From: Candidatus Binatia bacterium
GTDB taxonomy: Bacteria > Desulfobacterota > Binatia > Bin18
Direction: 5' to 3'
Length of the DNA stretch: 64,000 nt
Assembly (NCBI GenBank): GCA_022820725.1
Contig: JAJEFA010000009.1
Location: 349,842 to 413,841 of the forward strand
The notes under the pieces are model-generated. The model ran no database searches. It had not been told where the DNA came from and saw only the letters and a program-made list of their open reading frames with translations. Positions 16,903-27,920 of the stretch are shown in pieces. Each line of letters opens with the position of its first letter. The first letter of the stretch is position 1. The position numbers and the translations under genes were made by a program.

Positions 16903-17796
16903 TCACGACAGCGGACGAGTTCCTCCTTCGTCTACAACAAACCCCCGCGTGTTGTAAATTGCGCGGGCTTCGAGGCTCTGCAAAAAGTCGAGAAACTGGG
17001 CCGTGAGTGCGGGCCACGGACGACTCTTGAGGGCCACGGCGCAATAGACGACCGGTTGGTGCAGACTGGGTGGAACCTCGTACACGACCTGCACCCGGTC
17101 TGAACTCATGGCATCCGTTCGATATACAATGCCAATGATGCTGGGATCAGACTCCACCAGGCCGAGAGCAGCCCTGACATCGGCGGTCGGAACGATTTTA
17201 TCTTTGACGGCTTCCCAGACCGAGCGGTCTGCCGTTTCGACCGCCTGCAAGAAGGTCTTGGCATAGCGTCCGGCGGGCACAGCCTCAGGGTCAGCCAAAG
17301 TCAGGAATGTAAATGCGAGCGTGGGCAGCATGTCGGGCGTGGATAACTGGAACTCCGCATCCTTTCGACCGATGAGCACCAGACGATTCGACAGAAAATT
17401 ACGGCGCGATTCAGGCAAGATTAACTCTGCCCTGTCGAGCACATCGACCCAATCCGGATTCGCCGATAAAAAAACATCGGCCACCGGAGCAGCCTGAAGC
17501 TGCCGTGCCAGGGTATTGGACCCGGCAAAATTATAGATCAAGTCAACCTGATGCGTCTCAGAAAAACGCCCGCCAATGTCCCGGACAACATCGCGCAGGC
17601 TTGCGGCGGCAAACACTACGATCGCCGGCTTCTCCTGTCCGGACGAGCCATTATGGCCACACCCCGCGGACGGCAGAATGAGTACGAGCATCGTGAGCGC
17701 AAAACCAACAGGTTTCACCTTTACACTGGTCCGAGTTGTCTGGGTGGAGGAACAGACGAGAGTTGATATGAAGTCACCGCGTGGCGGGCTCGACAT
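16903..17796 (-). CDS. modA: Molybdate-binding lipoprotein
   Basis: 297 residues as written, with ATG at 17796. A lipoprotein signal VKPVGFALTMLVLILPSAGC starts at internal GTG 17718, so that may be the true start. The mature part has IVVFAAASLRDVV, LIYNFAGSNTLARQL and ADVFLSANPDWVD, the classic ModA substrate-binding segments, and TADVRAALGLVESDPSIIGIVYRTDA. It delivers molybdate or tungstate to ModB. The lipid anchor is less common than a free periplasmic ModA in Gram-negatives. It begins 15 bases after cysS, so the transporter may be co-transcribed with it. Confidence 0.88.
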   Translation of the reverse strand: MSSPPRGDFISTLVCSSTQTTRTSVKVKPVGFALTMLVLILPSAGCGHNGSSGQEKPAIVVFAAASLRDVVRDIGGRFSETHQVDLIYNFAGSNTLARQLQAAPVADVFLSANPDWVDVLDRAELILPESRRNFLSNRLVLIGRKDAEFQLSTPDMLPTLAFTFLTLADPEAVPAGRYAKTFLQAVETADRSVWEAVKDKIVPTADVRAALGLVESDPSIIGIVYRTDAMSSDRVQVVYEVPPSLHQPVVYCAVALKSRPWPALTAQFLDFLQSLEARAIYNTRGFVVDEGGTRPLS

Positions 17797-17811
17797 GGCC
17801 CTTAGCGGCCC

Positions 17812-19233
17812 TTACCTCACCGTCCACGTCGTCCCCGTCAGACTGTCCTTGAGCACAATTCCTTGCTCAGCAAGCTGCGCGCGAATTTCGTCCGCCCGCT
17901 GAAAATCCTTCTCTTTCCGAGCGGCAGCCCGTTCGTCTATCAGGGCCTCGATGGCCTCAGGCGTGAGGCTGGCTTCAGCCAAGCCGGTCTGCTTTTGATG
18001 CTCTAAAAATTGTGCTGGAGGTTCTTGAAACAGGCCGAGGACCCCTCCCATTTTTGCAATTTCAGATCGGAGTACTGCCACCTCCGGGATCTGGCCACCA
18101 TCCAGCGCGCGGTTCATCTCACGTACACCGTCAAAGATCATGCCGAGGGCGCGGGGCGTATTGCAGTCGTCGTCCATTGCTTCACGGAACCGGTTGATAT
18201 GAGCCGACTCAGCCAGCCGATCTCCATTGTTGCTGGCACCAATCGCTTCGTCGGCGCGGGCGAGCGTTTTATAGATGCGCGCCAGTCCCTTTTCCGCCTC
18301 TGCCAGTTTTTGGGTCGAAAAGTCGAGCGCCATCCGGTAGTGAGACGAGAGCAAGACTTGACGTAAGACTTCCGGCGTAGAGACCTTGCTCAGCGCGGCC
18401 TCGATGGTCAAGAAGTTACCCAAGGATTTCGACATCTTTTCCTGCTCAACGGTCACCATACCGTTATGCAGCCAATAGCGGGCCAAGGCACAGCCCTTGG
18501 CTCCTTCGGACTGGGCGATCTCATTTTCGTGATGGGGGAAAATAAGGTCGGCGCCGCCGCCGTGGATGTCGAAGGGTTGGCCCAGATATTTGCTGCTCAT
18601 GGCCGAGCACTCGATATGCCAGCCAGGCCGACCTTTGCCCCAGGGGCTGTCCCAGGCCGGCTCGCCGGGCTTGCTGGACTTCCAGAGCGCAAAGTCCATG
18701 GGATGGCGCTTGCGCTCGTCCACTTCTATACGTGCTCCGGCCTCCATGTCTTCCAACCGCCGGTGGGCCAGCTTGCCGTATGCGGCAAAGCGGTCCACCG
18801 CATAATACACGTCCCCATCCACCGCATAGGCGAGTTTTTTGGCTTCGAGTTCTTGGATGAGGGTGAGCATATCCGGGATGTGTTGGGTGGCCCGGGGTTC
18901 ATGCGTGGGCGGCAGGCAGCGCAGGGCCTGCATATCGCTATTGAAATCCCGAATATAGGTGTCGGTCAGTTCCTCGGCAGAAATGCCCCGCTCGTTGGCG
19001 CGGTTGATAATCTTGTCATCCACGTCCGTAAAATTGCGGACAAAGGTCACCTCGTAACCGGAGAACTGGAGGTAACGATAGATGACATCAAAGGCGACTA
19101 AGGCCCGTGCATGACCAATATGGGAGCGGTCATAGACCGTGACCCCACACACATACATATGGACTTCGCCAGACCTGAGCGGCACAAACTCTTCGGTTTT
19201 ACCCGTCAGGGTGTTGTGAAAACGCAGAGCCAT
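17812..19233 (-). CDS. cysS: Cysteinyl-tRNA synthetase
   Basis: 473 residues, full length. The HIGH motif is in YDRSHIGHARALVAFDV, the KMSKS loop in EKMSKSLGNFLT, and zinc-site residues include the CSAMS and HHENEIAQSEGA regions. It charges tRNA-Cys in the cytoplasm. The C-terminal QRADEIRAQLAEQGIVLKDSLTGTTWTV is the conserved DALR/anticodon-side end. It lies 20 bases after acs in the same direction and just before modA; the association with neither neighbour is functional as far as known. Confidence 0.96.
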   Translation of the reverse strand: MALRFHNTLTGKTEEFVPLRSGEVHMYVCGVTVYDRSHIGHARALVAFDVIYRYLQFSGYEVTFVRNFTDVDDKIINRANERGISAEELTDTYIRDFNSDMQALRCLPPTHEPRATQHIPDMLTLIQELEAKKLAYAVDGDVYYAVDRFAAYGKLAHRRLEDMEAGARIEVDERKRHPMDFALWKSSKPGEPAWDSPWGKGRPGWHIECSAMSSKYLGQPFDIHGGGADLIFPHHENEIAQSEGAKGCALARYWLHNGMVTVEQEKMSKSLGNFLTIEAALSKVSTPEVLRQVLLSSHYRMALDFSTQKLAEAEKGLARIYKTLARADEAIGASNNGDRLAESAHINRFREAMDDDCNTPRALGMIFDGVREMNRALDGGQIPEVAVLRSEIAKMGGVLGLFQEPPAQFLEHQKQTGLAEASLTPEAIEALIDERAAARKEKDFQRADEIRAQLAEQGIVLKDSLTGTTWTVR

Positions 19234-19253
19234 GCGATTTGGCTCACCTCGGC

Positions 19254-21206
<1,953 letters not shown>

Positions 21207-21378
21207 GATGGCCTCCTATCTTTCACTCTGCGTCACATTCTGGGTGGCTGGGTCGGCTCGTAGCGGACATCTTCAGGCGAGGTGCGCTGGCAGAACCTCT
21301 CCCGGAGACACTCCGTCCCGGCCAGCGGCCCGGACCCGTTGCATTGAGGGACGACGCGACCAGGCCGGCGTCACCGGA

Positions 21379-22518
21379 TTATTCTTTAATACCGAGAGCC
21401 TTGAAGAAGCGTTCCTGCACGACGCTACAGGTCATTTCGTAGAGCATGTCCCTATTGGGCGATTGTGCCAGGAAGCCGAGCGGGATTTGAAAGCCGCCCT
21501 TATCCTTGATGTTTCCACCACCATAGTAGGACTTTCGATCTTCATCCACGCCAAAAAGCTTTTTCAAGAACGCATCGGGATTCACGGTATCGCTCCGTGT
21601 CCTGAGCGAGCCATCAACGGTCTTGCCATCCACAATGCCAAAAACAAGAACAGTGTCTGTTCCCTCTCGCTGGAGCAGGAATTCCGCCACCTGTGGGATG
21701 CCATCGCGGTGTTCGCCCCGCACAAAGCCCACATCGGTAAACACAAAAGAATCAAACACCTGCTTCCGCTCCAGGGCTTTTTGAATCATATCCATGACAA
21801 TCGGCGGCAAAGACTTCTCCGAAATCGTCTTGAGAAGGGGCTGATCCACACACGGCCACAAATACGCCGCAGCCTCAAATTCCAATCGACTGGCCTCAAT
21901 CAACGCCATGGTATCAGAACGAATGCCGTGCATGAGTGCGGTTGCCAGTCGCACCTGGTCAGTCTCGCCAGGGTTCAGGCCCTCGGGGTATTGTGCCCGT
22001 AAATATTCGGTATAGATGGCACAAGTCGAGGCCGCGTCCTCCCGGATATCAACAAATTCAGCCAGCGGAGTCCCCAGACGACGGTGGTGATCGATAAAGG
22101 AGAGAAGGGTCTTGCCGCCGAGCTTGTCCGAAATAGGGGTCTCCGGATTTTGGGTATCAACCAGCGCGTAGGCAGAATATGGCGTGAGGTCGAATTCCTC
22201 GTCATGGAGTTGCAGGTCAATCTCAAGGCGCTTCACCAACGCGCGGTTTTCATGGTGGCTGACCTCATGAAAGCACAGCAGCGTGGCTTCGATGTCGAAC
22301 TCTTTGGCCAAGAACTGATGCGCCAAACCGGAAGCGATATTATCGGGGTCAGGGTAACCCACCAGGATGATGAGGATTTTTTCCCCATGGTGGCGGGCCA
22401 GTATCTCACGTAATTTTTTCCACTGCTTTTTTGGCGAGTCTTGCTCAGCAACAGCACTGTCTTCAACAACCCGTAGCGGGGGTTCTTCCACAGGTGATAC
22501 GCCAACAGCGTTTGCCAT
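21379..22518 (-). CDS. DHH-family phosphoesterase (NrnA/RecJ-like)
   Basis: 379 residues from ATG 22518, which has GGAGGAAAC upstream; longer starts lack a ribosome site. IILVGYPDPDNIASGLA is motif I, VDTQNP is motif II, and LSFIDHHRRLG is the DHH motif. A later GLNPGETDQVRLATALMHGIRSDT and the DHHA1-type end YYGGGNIKDKGGFQIPLG complete the family. Members cleave nanoRNA, pAp or cyclic dinucleotides; which one cannot be decided here. Motif I has PDPDN where many NrnA proteins have xxPDxDA. The unordered first 35 residues are acidic. The 172 bases downstream to acs contain nothing recognisable. Confidence 0.85.
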   Translation of the reverse strand: MANAVGVSPVEEPPLRVVEDSAVAEQDSPKKQWKKLREILARHHGEKILIILVGYPDPDNIASGLAHQFLAKEFDIEATLLCFHEVSHHENRALVKRLEIDLQLHDEEFDLTPYSAYALVDTQNPETPISDKLGGKTLLSFIDHHRRLGTPLAEFVDIREDAASTCAIYTEYLRAQYPEGLNPGETDQVRLATALMHGIRSDTMALIEASRLEFEAAAYLWPCVDQPLLKTISEKSLPPIVMDMIQKALERKQVFDSFVFTDVGFVRGEHRDGIPQVAEFLLQREGTDTVLVFGIVDGKTVDGSLRTRSDTVNPDAFLKKLFGVDEDRKSYYGGGNIKDKGGFQIPLGFLAQSPNRDMLYEMTCSVVQERFFKALGIKE

Positions 22519-22739
22519 AATGTTTCCTCCACATGCTGTAGACAATAAGGGGAGCATATCCCTCTTTTGGTCCATCTGACAAGAGGACCATACCCCTCTT
22601 CCGACCCTCCCCGAGCGGGGACTCTCTTGAGCAAACGGCACGCCTGTGGTAGGGGACGTGTCATCGTTAGAGAGGCTTCAGTCTCAACGCGACCGCGGCG
22701 AGCCCGCTCGATTACACGCCCAATGAGAAAGGAAGAGGA

Positions 22740-23510
22740 GTGCTCCGCTTTGTACGCTTGTGCGGGCGTCTAACCCTCAGCACCCTGCGCGAAATGGGTC
22801 GCATGGGGATCTTTCTTGGCACAACCCTGGTCGATATCTTTCGCCCTCCCCTGCAAGGCGGTCAGCTTGTCCGCCGGATTTACTTTATCGGCAGCCGCTC
22901 TCTCCTGCTCATCGTCTTTACCGGAGCCTTTACGGGCATGGTCGTTGCCCTACAGGGATATATTGCCCTGCGGCGCTTTGGGGGCGAAGAGGCACTCGGC
23001 CCTATGGTCGGATTGAGCCTGATTCGTGAGCTTGGCCCGGTCCTGTCAGCACTGATGATTACGGCCCGCGCAGGCTCGGCTCTGACCGCAGAACTCGGGA
23101 TTATGCGCATTACCGAGCAAATAGACGCACTCGAAGTCATGGCTCTCAACCCTATCAAATATTTAGTGGTCCCCATTTTTCTGGCGGCCTGCATTACCTT
23201 TCCCCTTTTGAATAGCGTGTTTGTAACAGTTGGCATTTATGGCGGCTATATTGTCGGCGTTGAGTTACTGGGCGGCAGTTCAGGGGCGTATTTTACGCAG
23301 ATGAGCAGTGCGGCGGATTCCAGCGATATTTGGATGGGTGTGTATAAATCGCTCTCGTTTGGCGTGATTGTTGCCTGGGTCAGTTGTTTTAAGGGATTTT
23401 ATGCTGCGCATGGGGCCGAGGGGGTCAGTCACGCCACAACGCAATCCGTTGTGATGTGTGCGGTCTTGATCCTGGTGTGGGATTATTTCATTGGTTCTGT
23501 CCTCGTGTAG
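22740..23510 (+). CDS. mlaE: Phospholipid ABC transporter permease MlaE
   Basis: 256 residues, GTG start with GGAAGAGGA just before. Five or six membrane segments and the family core GAFTGMVVALQGYIALRRFGGE, LIRELGPVLSALMITARAGSALTAELG and ITEQIDALEVMALNPIKYLVVP identify MlaE (DUF140). It forms the inner-membrane channel of the Mla phospholipid transport system, which keeps outer-membrane lipid asymmetry. It starts an operon in the order E-F-D-A-C. The 220 bases upstream hold no recognised feature. Confidence 0.93.
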   Translation: MLRFVRLCGRLTLSTLREMGRMGIFLGTTLVDIFRPPLQGGQLVRRIYFIGSRSLLLIVFTGAFTGMVVALQGYIALRRFGGEEALGPMVGLSLIRELGPVLSALMITARAGSALTAELGIMRITEQIDALEVMALNPIKYLVVPIFLAACITFPLLNSVFVTVGIYGGYIVGVELLGGSSGAYFTQMSSAADSSDIWMGVYKSLSFGVIVAWVSCFKGFYAAHGAEGVSHATTQSVVMCAVLILVWDYFIGSVLV

Positions 23511-23540
23511 TCGTATGAAGCCGGTATCGAGCATTGCCGT

Positions 23541-24287
23541 ATGATCCGCCTCGTTAATGTCTGTAAATCCTTTGGCAGCCAACAGGTCTTGTCCGGGCTG
23601 AATCTCGATATTCCCGACCGAGCGGTGTACGTCGTGGTCGGGGTCAGTGGAGCCGGAAAAAGCTGTTTACTCAAGCATCTGATCGGCTTAATGCGTCCCG
23701 ATTCCGGGCAGGTTTGGATAGACGATATAGAGATTACCAGCTTGGGACGACGAGCCCTCAATCGAGTTCGGAACCGGTTTGGCATGCTCTTCCAGGGCGG
23801 GGCACTGTTCGATTCCATGTCCGTGTATGACAACGTCGCCTTTCCCCTACGTGAAAAAACGCGAAAGAGCGAAGCCGAAATTCGGGACAAAGTCCATGAA
23901 CGCCTTTTCCAAGTCGGCCTCGCCGGTGTGGATGCCAAATTCCCGTCTGAACTATCAGGCGGGATGCGTAAACGCGCGGCCCTGGCCCGCTCGCTCGTCT
24001 CCGACCCTGAGGTCCTCTTGTTTGATGAACCGACGACCGGCCTTGATCCCATTCGGGTCAATGCCATTCATCGACTGATTCTTGACCTCCATCAGTTGCT
24101 GGGCTTTACGGCGGTTGTCGTCAGCCACGAAATTCCAGCGGTCTTTTCTCTGGCCACCCATATCGCTATGCTACATGGAGGGGCGATTGTTGAGTCTGGC
24201 CCGCCCAGCGCCCTACAGGCGTCGGATAATCCGATCGTTCGGCAGTTTATGAGCGGCCAACTCGAAGGTCCTATCGATGTGTACTAA
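23541..24287 (+). CDS. mlaF: Phospholipid ABC transporter ATPase MlaF
   Basis: 248 residues. Walker A is GVSGAGKSCLLKHLIGL, the signature LSGGMRKRAALARSLV (the GGMRKR variant is typical of MlaF), and Walker B is VLLFDEPTTGLDP. The segment MLFQGGALFDSMSVYDNVAFPL is also characteristic. It powers the MlaE permease at the cytoplasmic side. It follows mlaE by 30 bases and precedes mlaD by 18. No MlaB STAS subunit gene is present in the operon. Confidence 0.93.
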   Translation: MIRLVNVCKSFGSQQVLSGLNLDIPDRAVYVVVGVSGAGKSCLLKHLIGLMRPDSGQVWIDDIEITSLGRRALNRVRNRFGMLFQGGALFDSMSVYDNVAFPLREKTRKSEAEIRDKVHERLFQVGLAGVDAKFPSELSGGMRKRAALARSLVSDPEVLLFDEPTTGLDPIRVNAIHRLILDLHQLLGFTAVVVSHEIPAVFSLATHIAMLHGGAIVESGPPSALQASDNPIVRQFMSGQLEGPIDVY

Positions 24288-24305
24288 AATCCGAACTCGG
24301 GGCGT

Positions 24306-24842
24306 ATGAAGGCTGACGCAGAACTGCTTTTTGGCACGCTCTTGCTTGGCGTGTGTGGCTTTCTGGGATATCTTTCCCTACAGCTCGGCCAAGTTGAGCT
24401 GGGCTCCGACAGCTATCCCGTGTATGCGGATTTTATTACGGCAGGCGGACTGCAAGACGGAGCAGTTATCGAACTCGCAGGAGTGGAAATAGGCAGAGTC
24501 GAACGCGTTCGGTTGGCTGATTACAAAGCCCGCGTCACCCTGAAAATTCGGAACGATATTGCCTTACAGGAAGACACACAGGCGGCAATCAAGACCAAAG
24601 GCCTGATTGGCGAACGCTATATCGTCATTACGCCGGGCTATTCCGCCGACACCATTGCGCCCGGAGGGACTATTGACAAGACGCTAGAGCCGGTCGACAT
24701 TCAGCAATTAATAGGAGAATTTATTTTCGGCAATGTAGGGAATAATCAGGCTCCAGAGCAGGCAACGGAAAGTGGCCCGGAGCGCCAGAATGGCGAGGAG
24801 AGTATGGACCTGTGGTCACTCGGTCTTGATGAACCCTCGTGA
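24306..24842 (+). CDS. mlaD: MCE-domain protein MlaD
   Basis: 178 residues. One N-terminal membrane helix (TLLLGVCGFLGYLSLQ) is followed by a single MCE domain: YPVYADFITAGGLQDGAVIELAGVEIGRVERV. It ends with a polar tail. MlaD forms a hexameric ring in the periplasm that binds phospholipid and receives it from MlaC. Length matches MlaD of other Gram-negatives. The operon context with mlaE, mlaF, mlaA and mlaC confirms the call. Confidence 0.92.
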   Translation: MKADAELLFGTLLLGVCGFLGYLSLQLGQVELGSDSYPVYADFITAGGLQDGAVIELAGVEIGRVERVRLADYKARVTLKIRNDIALQEDTQAAIKTKGLIGERYIVITPGYSADTIAPGGTIDKTLEPVDIQQLIGEFIFGNVGNNQAPEQATESGPERQNGEESMDLWSLGLDEPS

Positions 24843-24861
24843 GCCTATAAGGGAGGGGAGG

Positions 24862-25611
24862 ATGCTGAAAAAACTGGCAGTGGTAGTGAGCATAGTGGGG
24901 ATAGTCCAGGCTGGATTCTTCCTCACCGGAGCCCAGGCACAAATGGGGAGTGCGGGGCAGGATGAGGTGGCTCCTCAGCCCATTGCCGATCCGTTTGAAC
25001 CCTTTAACCAGGCAATGCTCAGCTTTAACCTCAAGCTGGACGAGTATATTCTGCACCCCGTTGCCAGCGGCTATGCCGCCATCCTTCCGCTCGAAGCTCG
25101 GCAAGGGGTGGGACGCTTCTTTCACAACATCAATATTGCCCCACGGCTTGGTAATAAACTCCTGCAAATGAAATTAGTCGGAGCCGGCAAGGAGGTCGGT
25201 CGTTTCGTCATCAATACCACTCTCGGCGGCCTTGGGTTTTTTGACGTGGCTGACAGTTGGTTCGGCTTGGAAGCCGGCCATGCTGACTTCGGACAGACGT
25301 TGGCACAGTACGGCATCTCCCCGGGCCCGTATCTGGTCTTGCCTTTCTTTGGCCCCTCAACCGTTCGAGATGCGGTCGGTCTCAGTGTTGACGGTGCCAT
25401 GCAACCCATGAACTACCTCTTACCGACGTATCCCGAGACCATCACAGCGCGGGGCGGCTGGGTGATGGGCAACGCGGTCAACTTTCGCTCGCTCAATCTT
25501 GAACTGTTCGAGAATGTTGACCGGTTTTCTGTTGATCTGTACGGCGCCGTTCAAGACGGCTACCTCCAACAACGCGAGCGGATTGTTCAGGACGCGCTCT
25601 CGGAGCAGTAG
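24862..25611 (+). CDS. mlaA: MlaA (VacJ) family protein without lipobox
   Basis: 249 residues from ATG 24862, which has GGGAGGGGAG directly before it. The MlaA hallmark DPFEPFNQAMLSFNLKLDEYILHPVASGY is present, as are the FFHNINIAPRLGNKLLQ segment and GPSTVRDAVG. MlaA normally is an outer-membrane lipoprotein that removes mislocalised phospholipid. Here the signal peptide ends in TGAQAQ with no cysteine, so it looks processed by signal peptidase I and not lipidated. A start at 24772 would overlap mlaD and is unlikely. Confidence 0.9.
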   Translation: MLKKLAVVVSIVGIVQAGFFLTGAQAQMGSAGQDEVAPQPIADPFEPFNQAMLSFNLKLDEYILHPVASGYAAILPLEARQGVGRFFHNINIAPRLGNKLLQMKLVGAGKEVGRFVINTTLGGLGFFDVADSWFGLEAGHADFGQTLAQYGISPGPYLVLPFFGPSTVRDAVGLSVDGAMQPMNYLLPTYPETITARGGWVMGNAVNFRSLNLELFENVDRFSVDLYGAVQDGYLQQRERIVQDALSEQ

Positions 25612-25622
25612 GAATCCGGTCC

Positions 25623-26270
25623 ATGCAACTGCCACGACTTCTCTTCCTGCTGACGCTTGGCGGCCTCACGCTCTTTTTCCTGCCGATACGAGGGTTGACA
25701 ACGGACTCACCGCTGGAAGCCGTTCGTTCCACTACCAACCGCGTTGTTCTGGTTCTCAAGGCTCCGGAGAATCAAGGTCCTCACCTGCGAGAGAAACGCA
25801 TCAAGCAGGTCAGCGAAATTGTTCGGCCCTTGTTTGACCGACGAGAGGTTGCCCGGCGAACCCTGGGTGTGTACTGGCGTGACCGGACAGAAGAGCAGCG
25901 TGAAGAATTCATCGAAATCTTTACCGAGTTGATCGAAAAATCCTATGGGGAAACCTTTGACAAGCAGGCTGAAAAATATCTGGATCAAGTAGAGTTTTTA
26001 TACGATCAGGAGACGATTGACGGGAATTTTGCCGAAGTCAACACGCGCATCTTCGTTCCCTCTCAGAAGAAGCATTTTTCGATTAATTACCGTCTGCATC
26101 AGGTCGATGGGCAGTGGCTCATCTATGACGTTGTCGTAGAGAATATCAGTATGGTCCGGAACTTTCGTACGCAATTTTATCGCATTATCGGGAAGGGCTC
26201 TTATGAAGAATTAGTGCGGAAGCTCCAGGCGAAACTCAGACAAATGGACGCCACCCGCTCCCCTTCATAG
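25623..26270 (+). CDS. mlaC: Periplasmic phospholipid-binding protein MlaC
   Basis: 215 residues. The N-terminus is hydrophobic (LPRLLFLLTLGGLTLFFLP), a likely signal peptide. The body contains ARRTLGVYWRDRTEEQREEFIEIFTELIEKSYG and the NYRLHQVDGQWLIYDVVVENISMVRNFRTQF block that defines the Tol_Tol_Ttg2/MlaC family. It ferries phospholipid between MlaA and MlaD. It is the last gene of the operon, 12 bases after mlaA. Confidence 0.92.
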   Translation: MQLPRLLFLLTLGGLTLFFLPIRGLTTDSPLEAVRSTTNRVVLVLKAPENQGPHLREKRIKQVSEIVRPLFDRREVARRTLGVYWRDRTEEQREEFIEIFTELIEKSYGETFDKQAEKYLDQVEFLYDQETIDGNFAEVNTRIFVPSQKKHFSINYRLHQVDGQWLIYDVVVENISMVRNFRTQFYRIIGKGSYEELVRKLQAKLRQMDATRSPS

Positions 26271-26338
26271 GCTTGCGGTAGATCTCATACGATCCGCAGG
26301 TTCCGCGTAGCGTCCCGCGCACCACACAAATTCCAACC

Positions 26339-27904
26339 ATGCCGGTTACGATCTCAACCTCGGACTTTGACGCGGTGCTGTTCGACCTTGATGGGGTGGT
26401 GACCCAAACAGAAAAATTACACACGATTGCCTGGAAAGCGCTCTTCGACGAGTTCCTCAGCCGTTACGCGCAAAGACACGGCACGCCGTTTGTGCCGTTC
26501 GATGCCGAAACTGATTATTTGCAGTATGTGGACGGCAAGCAACGCTATGACGGCGTGGCCAGCTTTCTTGCGGCGCGAGGTATTGCGCTCCCGTATGGCG
26601 ACCCCGACGACGACAGTACCCGCGAAACGGTCTGTGGGTTGGGAAACAAGAAAAATCGTACCTTTCTGGCCTGTCTGGCAGAAAAAGGCGTCGAGGTCTT
26701 TGAATCGACCATCGTCCTTATCAAAGCGCTTCGCCAAAAAGGGCTCAAAATAGCGATCGTTTCGTCGAGCAAGAACTGTAAAATCGTGCTGGAGCAGGCC
26801 GGGCTGACCGACCTGTTTGATACTCGCGTCGATGGGGTTGAGAGTGCGATCTATAAGCTGCCGGGCAAGCCGGCTCCTGATACCTATCTGGAGGCCGCCC
26901 GACGGCTGAACGTCAGGCCGGAGTGCGCGGCCATTGTCGAGGATGCCAATTCGGGAGTTGAGGCCGGGCAGAGAGGCGGCTTCGGGCTTGTCCTGGGTGT
27001 TGCCAGACAGGACAATCAGACTGCCCTGGAACGGCACGGGGCCGATGCGGTTGTAACCGACTTGGGGGACGTGCAGGTTCACGATACTCCAGAGCAACCA
27101 CGTATCCGGAACATCTTGAACCTCCCGTCCACCCTTGACCATCTGCCGGCCTTCATGGACGGCATGCAGGAGAAGCGACCTGTTGTTTTTCTCGATTACG
27201 ATGGCACGTTGACCCCTATTGTCAGCCGTCCCGAGCTTGCCACTTTGGCGCCCGATATGCGACGGACCATTGCCACGCTGGCTGAACGGTGTCCGGTTGC
27301 CATAGTGAGTGGCCGGGATCGCGCTGACATTCAGTCCCTGGTTCAACTCGAATCCGTCTACTATGCCGGGAGTCATGGTTTTGACATTGCGGGCCCCCAC
27401 CAAGTACGCATGCAACATGCCGAAGGGCTCGCATTTCTGCCACTGCTTGATGTAGCCGAAACCCACCTGCAACAGCAGCTCAGCACAATCCCAGGAGCGC
27501 TTGTTGAGCGGAAGAAGTTCACCATTGCGGTCCATTTTCGAAATGTTGCGCCTGAACAAGTTGAGCATATTGAGACACTGGTTGATGCAGTACTGAAGGA
27601 TCACTCGCAACTCCGTAAGGGTCTGGGGAAAAAAGTCTTCGAGCTTCAGCCACGACTCGATTGGCACAAAGGCAAGGCCGTCCTATGGCTGCTTGACACC
27701 CTTTCCCTCCAGACCCCGGCCGTCGTCCCAATTTATATTGGAGATGACATCACTGATGAGGACGCGTTCCACACTTTGGCCGGACGCGGTTTCACCATAG
27801 TCGTGGCCGATACTCCGCGCCAGACGGCGGCTCGCTATGTGCTTCAGAATACTGCTCAAGTCCAGACTCTGCTCCAAAGGCTCGCCGCGTCGTTGTCCAC
27901 ATAA
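26339..27904 (+). CDS. Fusion of beta-phosphoglucomutase-like HAD and trehalose-6-phosphate phosphatase
   Basis: 521 residues with two HAD domains. Residues 1-260 resemble beta-phosphoglucomutase: FDAVLFDLDGVVTQTEKLH, IVSSSKNC, KPAPDTYLEAA and IVEDANSGVEAGQRGGFGLVLGV. Residues 280-520 are an OtsB-type phosphatase: VVFLDYDGTLTPIV, CPVAIVSGRDRADI, AGSHGFDI, and GDDITDEDAFHTL. This is the layout of the first two-thirds of mycobacterial OtsB1-like proteins. It likely converts glucose phosphates and dephosphorylates trehalose phosphate, but activities of each half are inferred. The GH65 enzyme gene follows 16 bases later. Confidence 0.9.
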   Translation: MPVTISTSDFDAVLFDLDGVVTQTEKLHTIAWKALFDEFLSRYAQRHGTPFVPFDAETDYLQYVDGKQRYDGVASFLAARGIALPYGDPDDDSTRETVCGLGNKKNRTFLACLAEKGVEVFESTIVLIKALRQKGLKIAIVSSSKNCKIVLEQAGLTDLFDTRVDGVESAIYKLPGKPAPDTYLEAARRLNVRPECAAIVEDANSGVEAGQRGGFGLVLGVARQDNQTALERHGADAVVTDLGDVQVHDTPEQPRIRNILNLPSTLDHLPAFMDGMQEKRPVVFLDYDGTLTPIVSRPELATLAPDMRRTIATLAERCPVAIVSGRDRADIQSLVQLESVYYAGSHGFDIAGPHQVRMQHAEGLAFLPLLDVAETHLQQQLSTIPGALVERKKFTIAVHFRNVAPEQVEHIETLVDAVLKDHSQLRKGLGKKVFELQPRLDWHKGKAVLWLLDTLSLQTPAVVPIYIGDDITDEDAFHTLAGRGFTIVVADTPRQTAARYVLQNTAQVQTLLQRLAASLST

Positions 27905-27920
27905 CGACCCCTGATCGATC

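Noticed and set aside
26417..27667. Minus-strand frame of 416 codons antisense to the beta-PGM/OtsB fusion
   Set aside because: Shadow of a well-supported gene; no motif or ribosome site.
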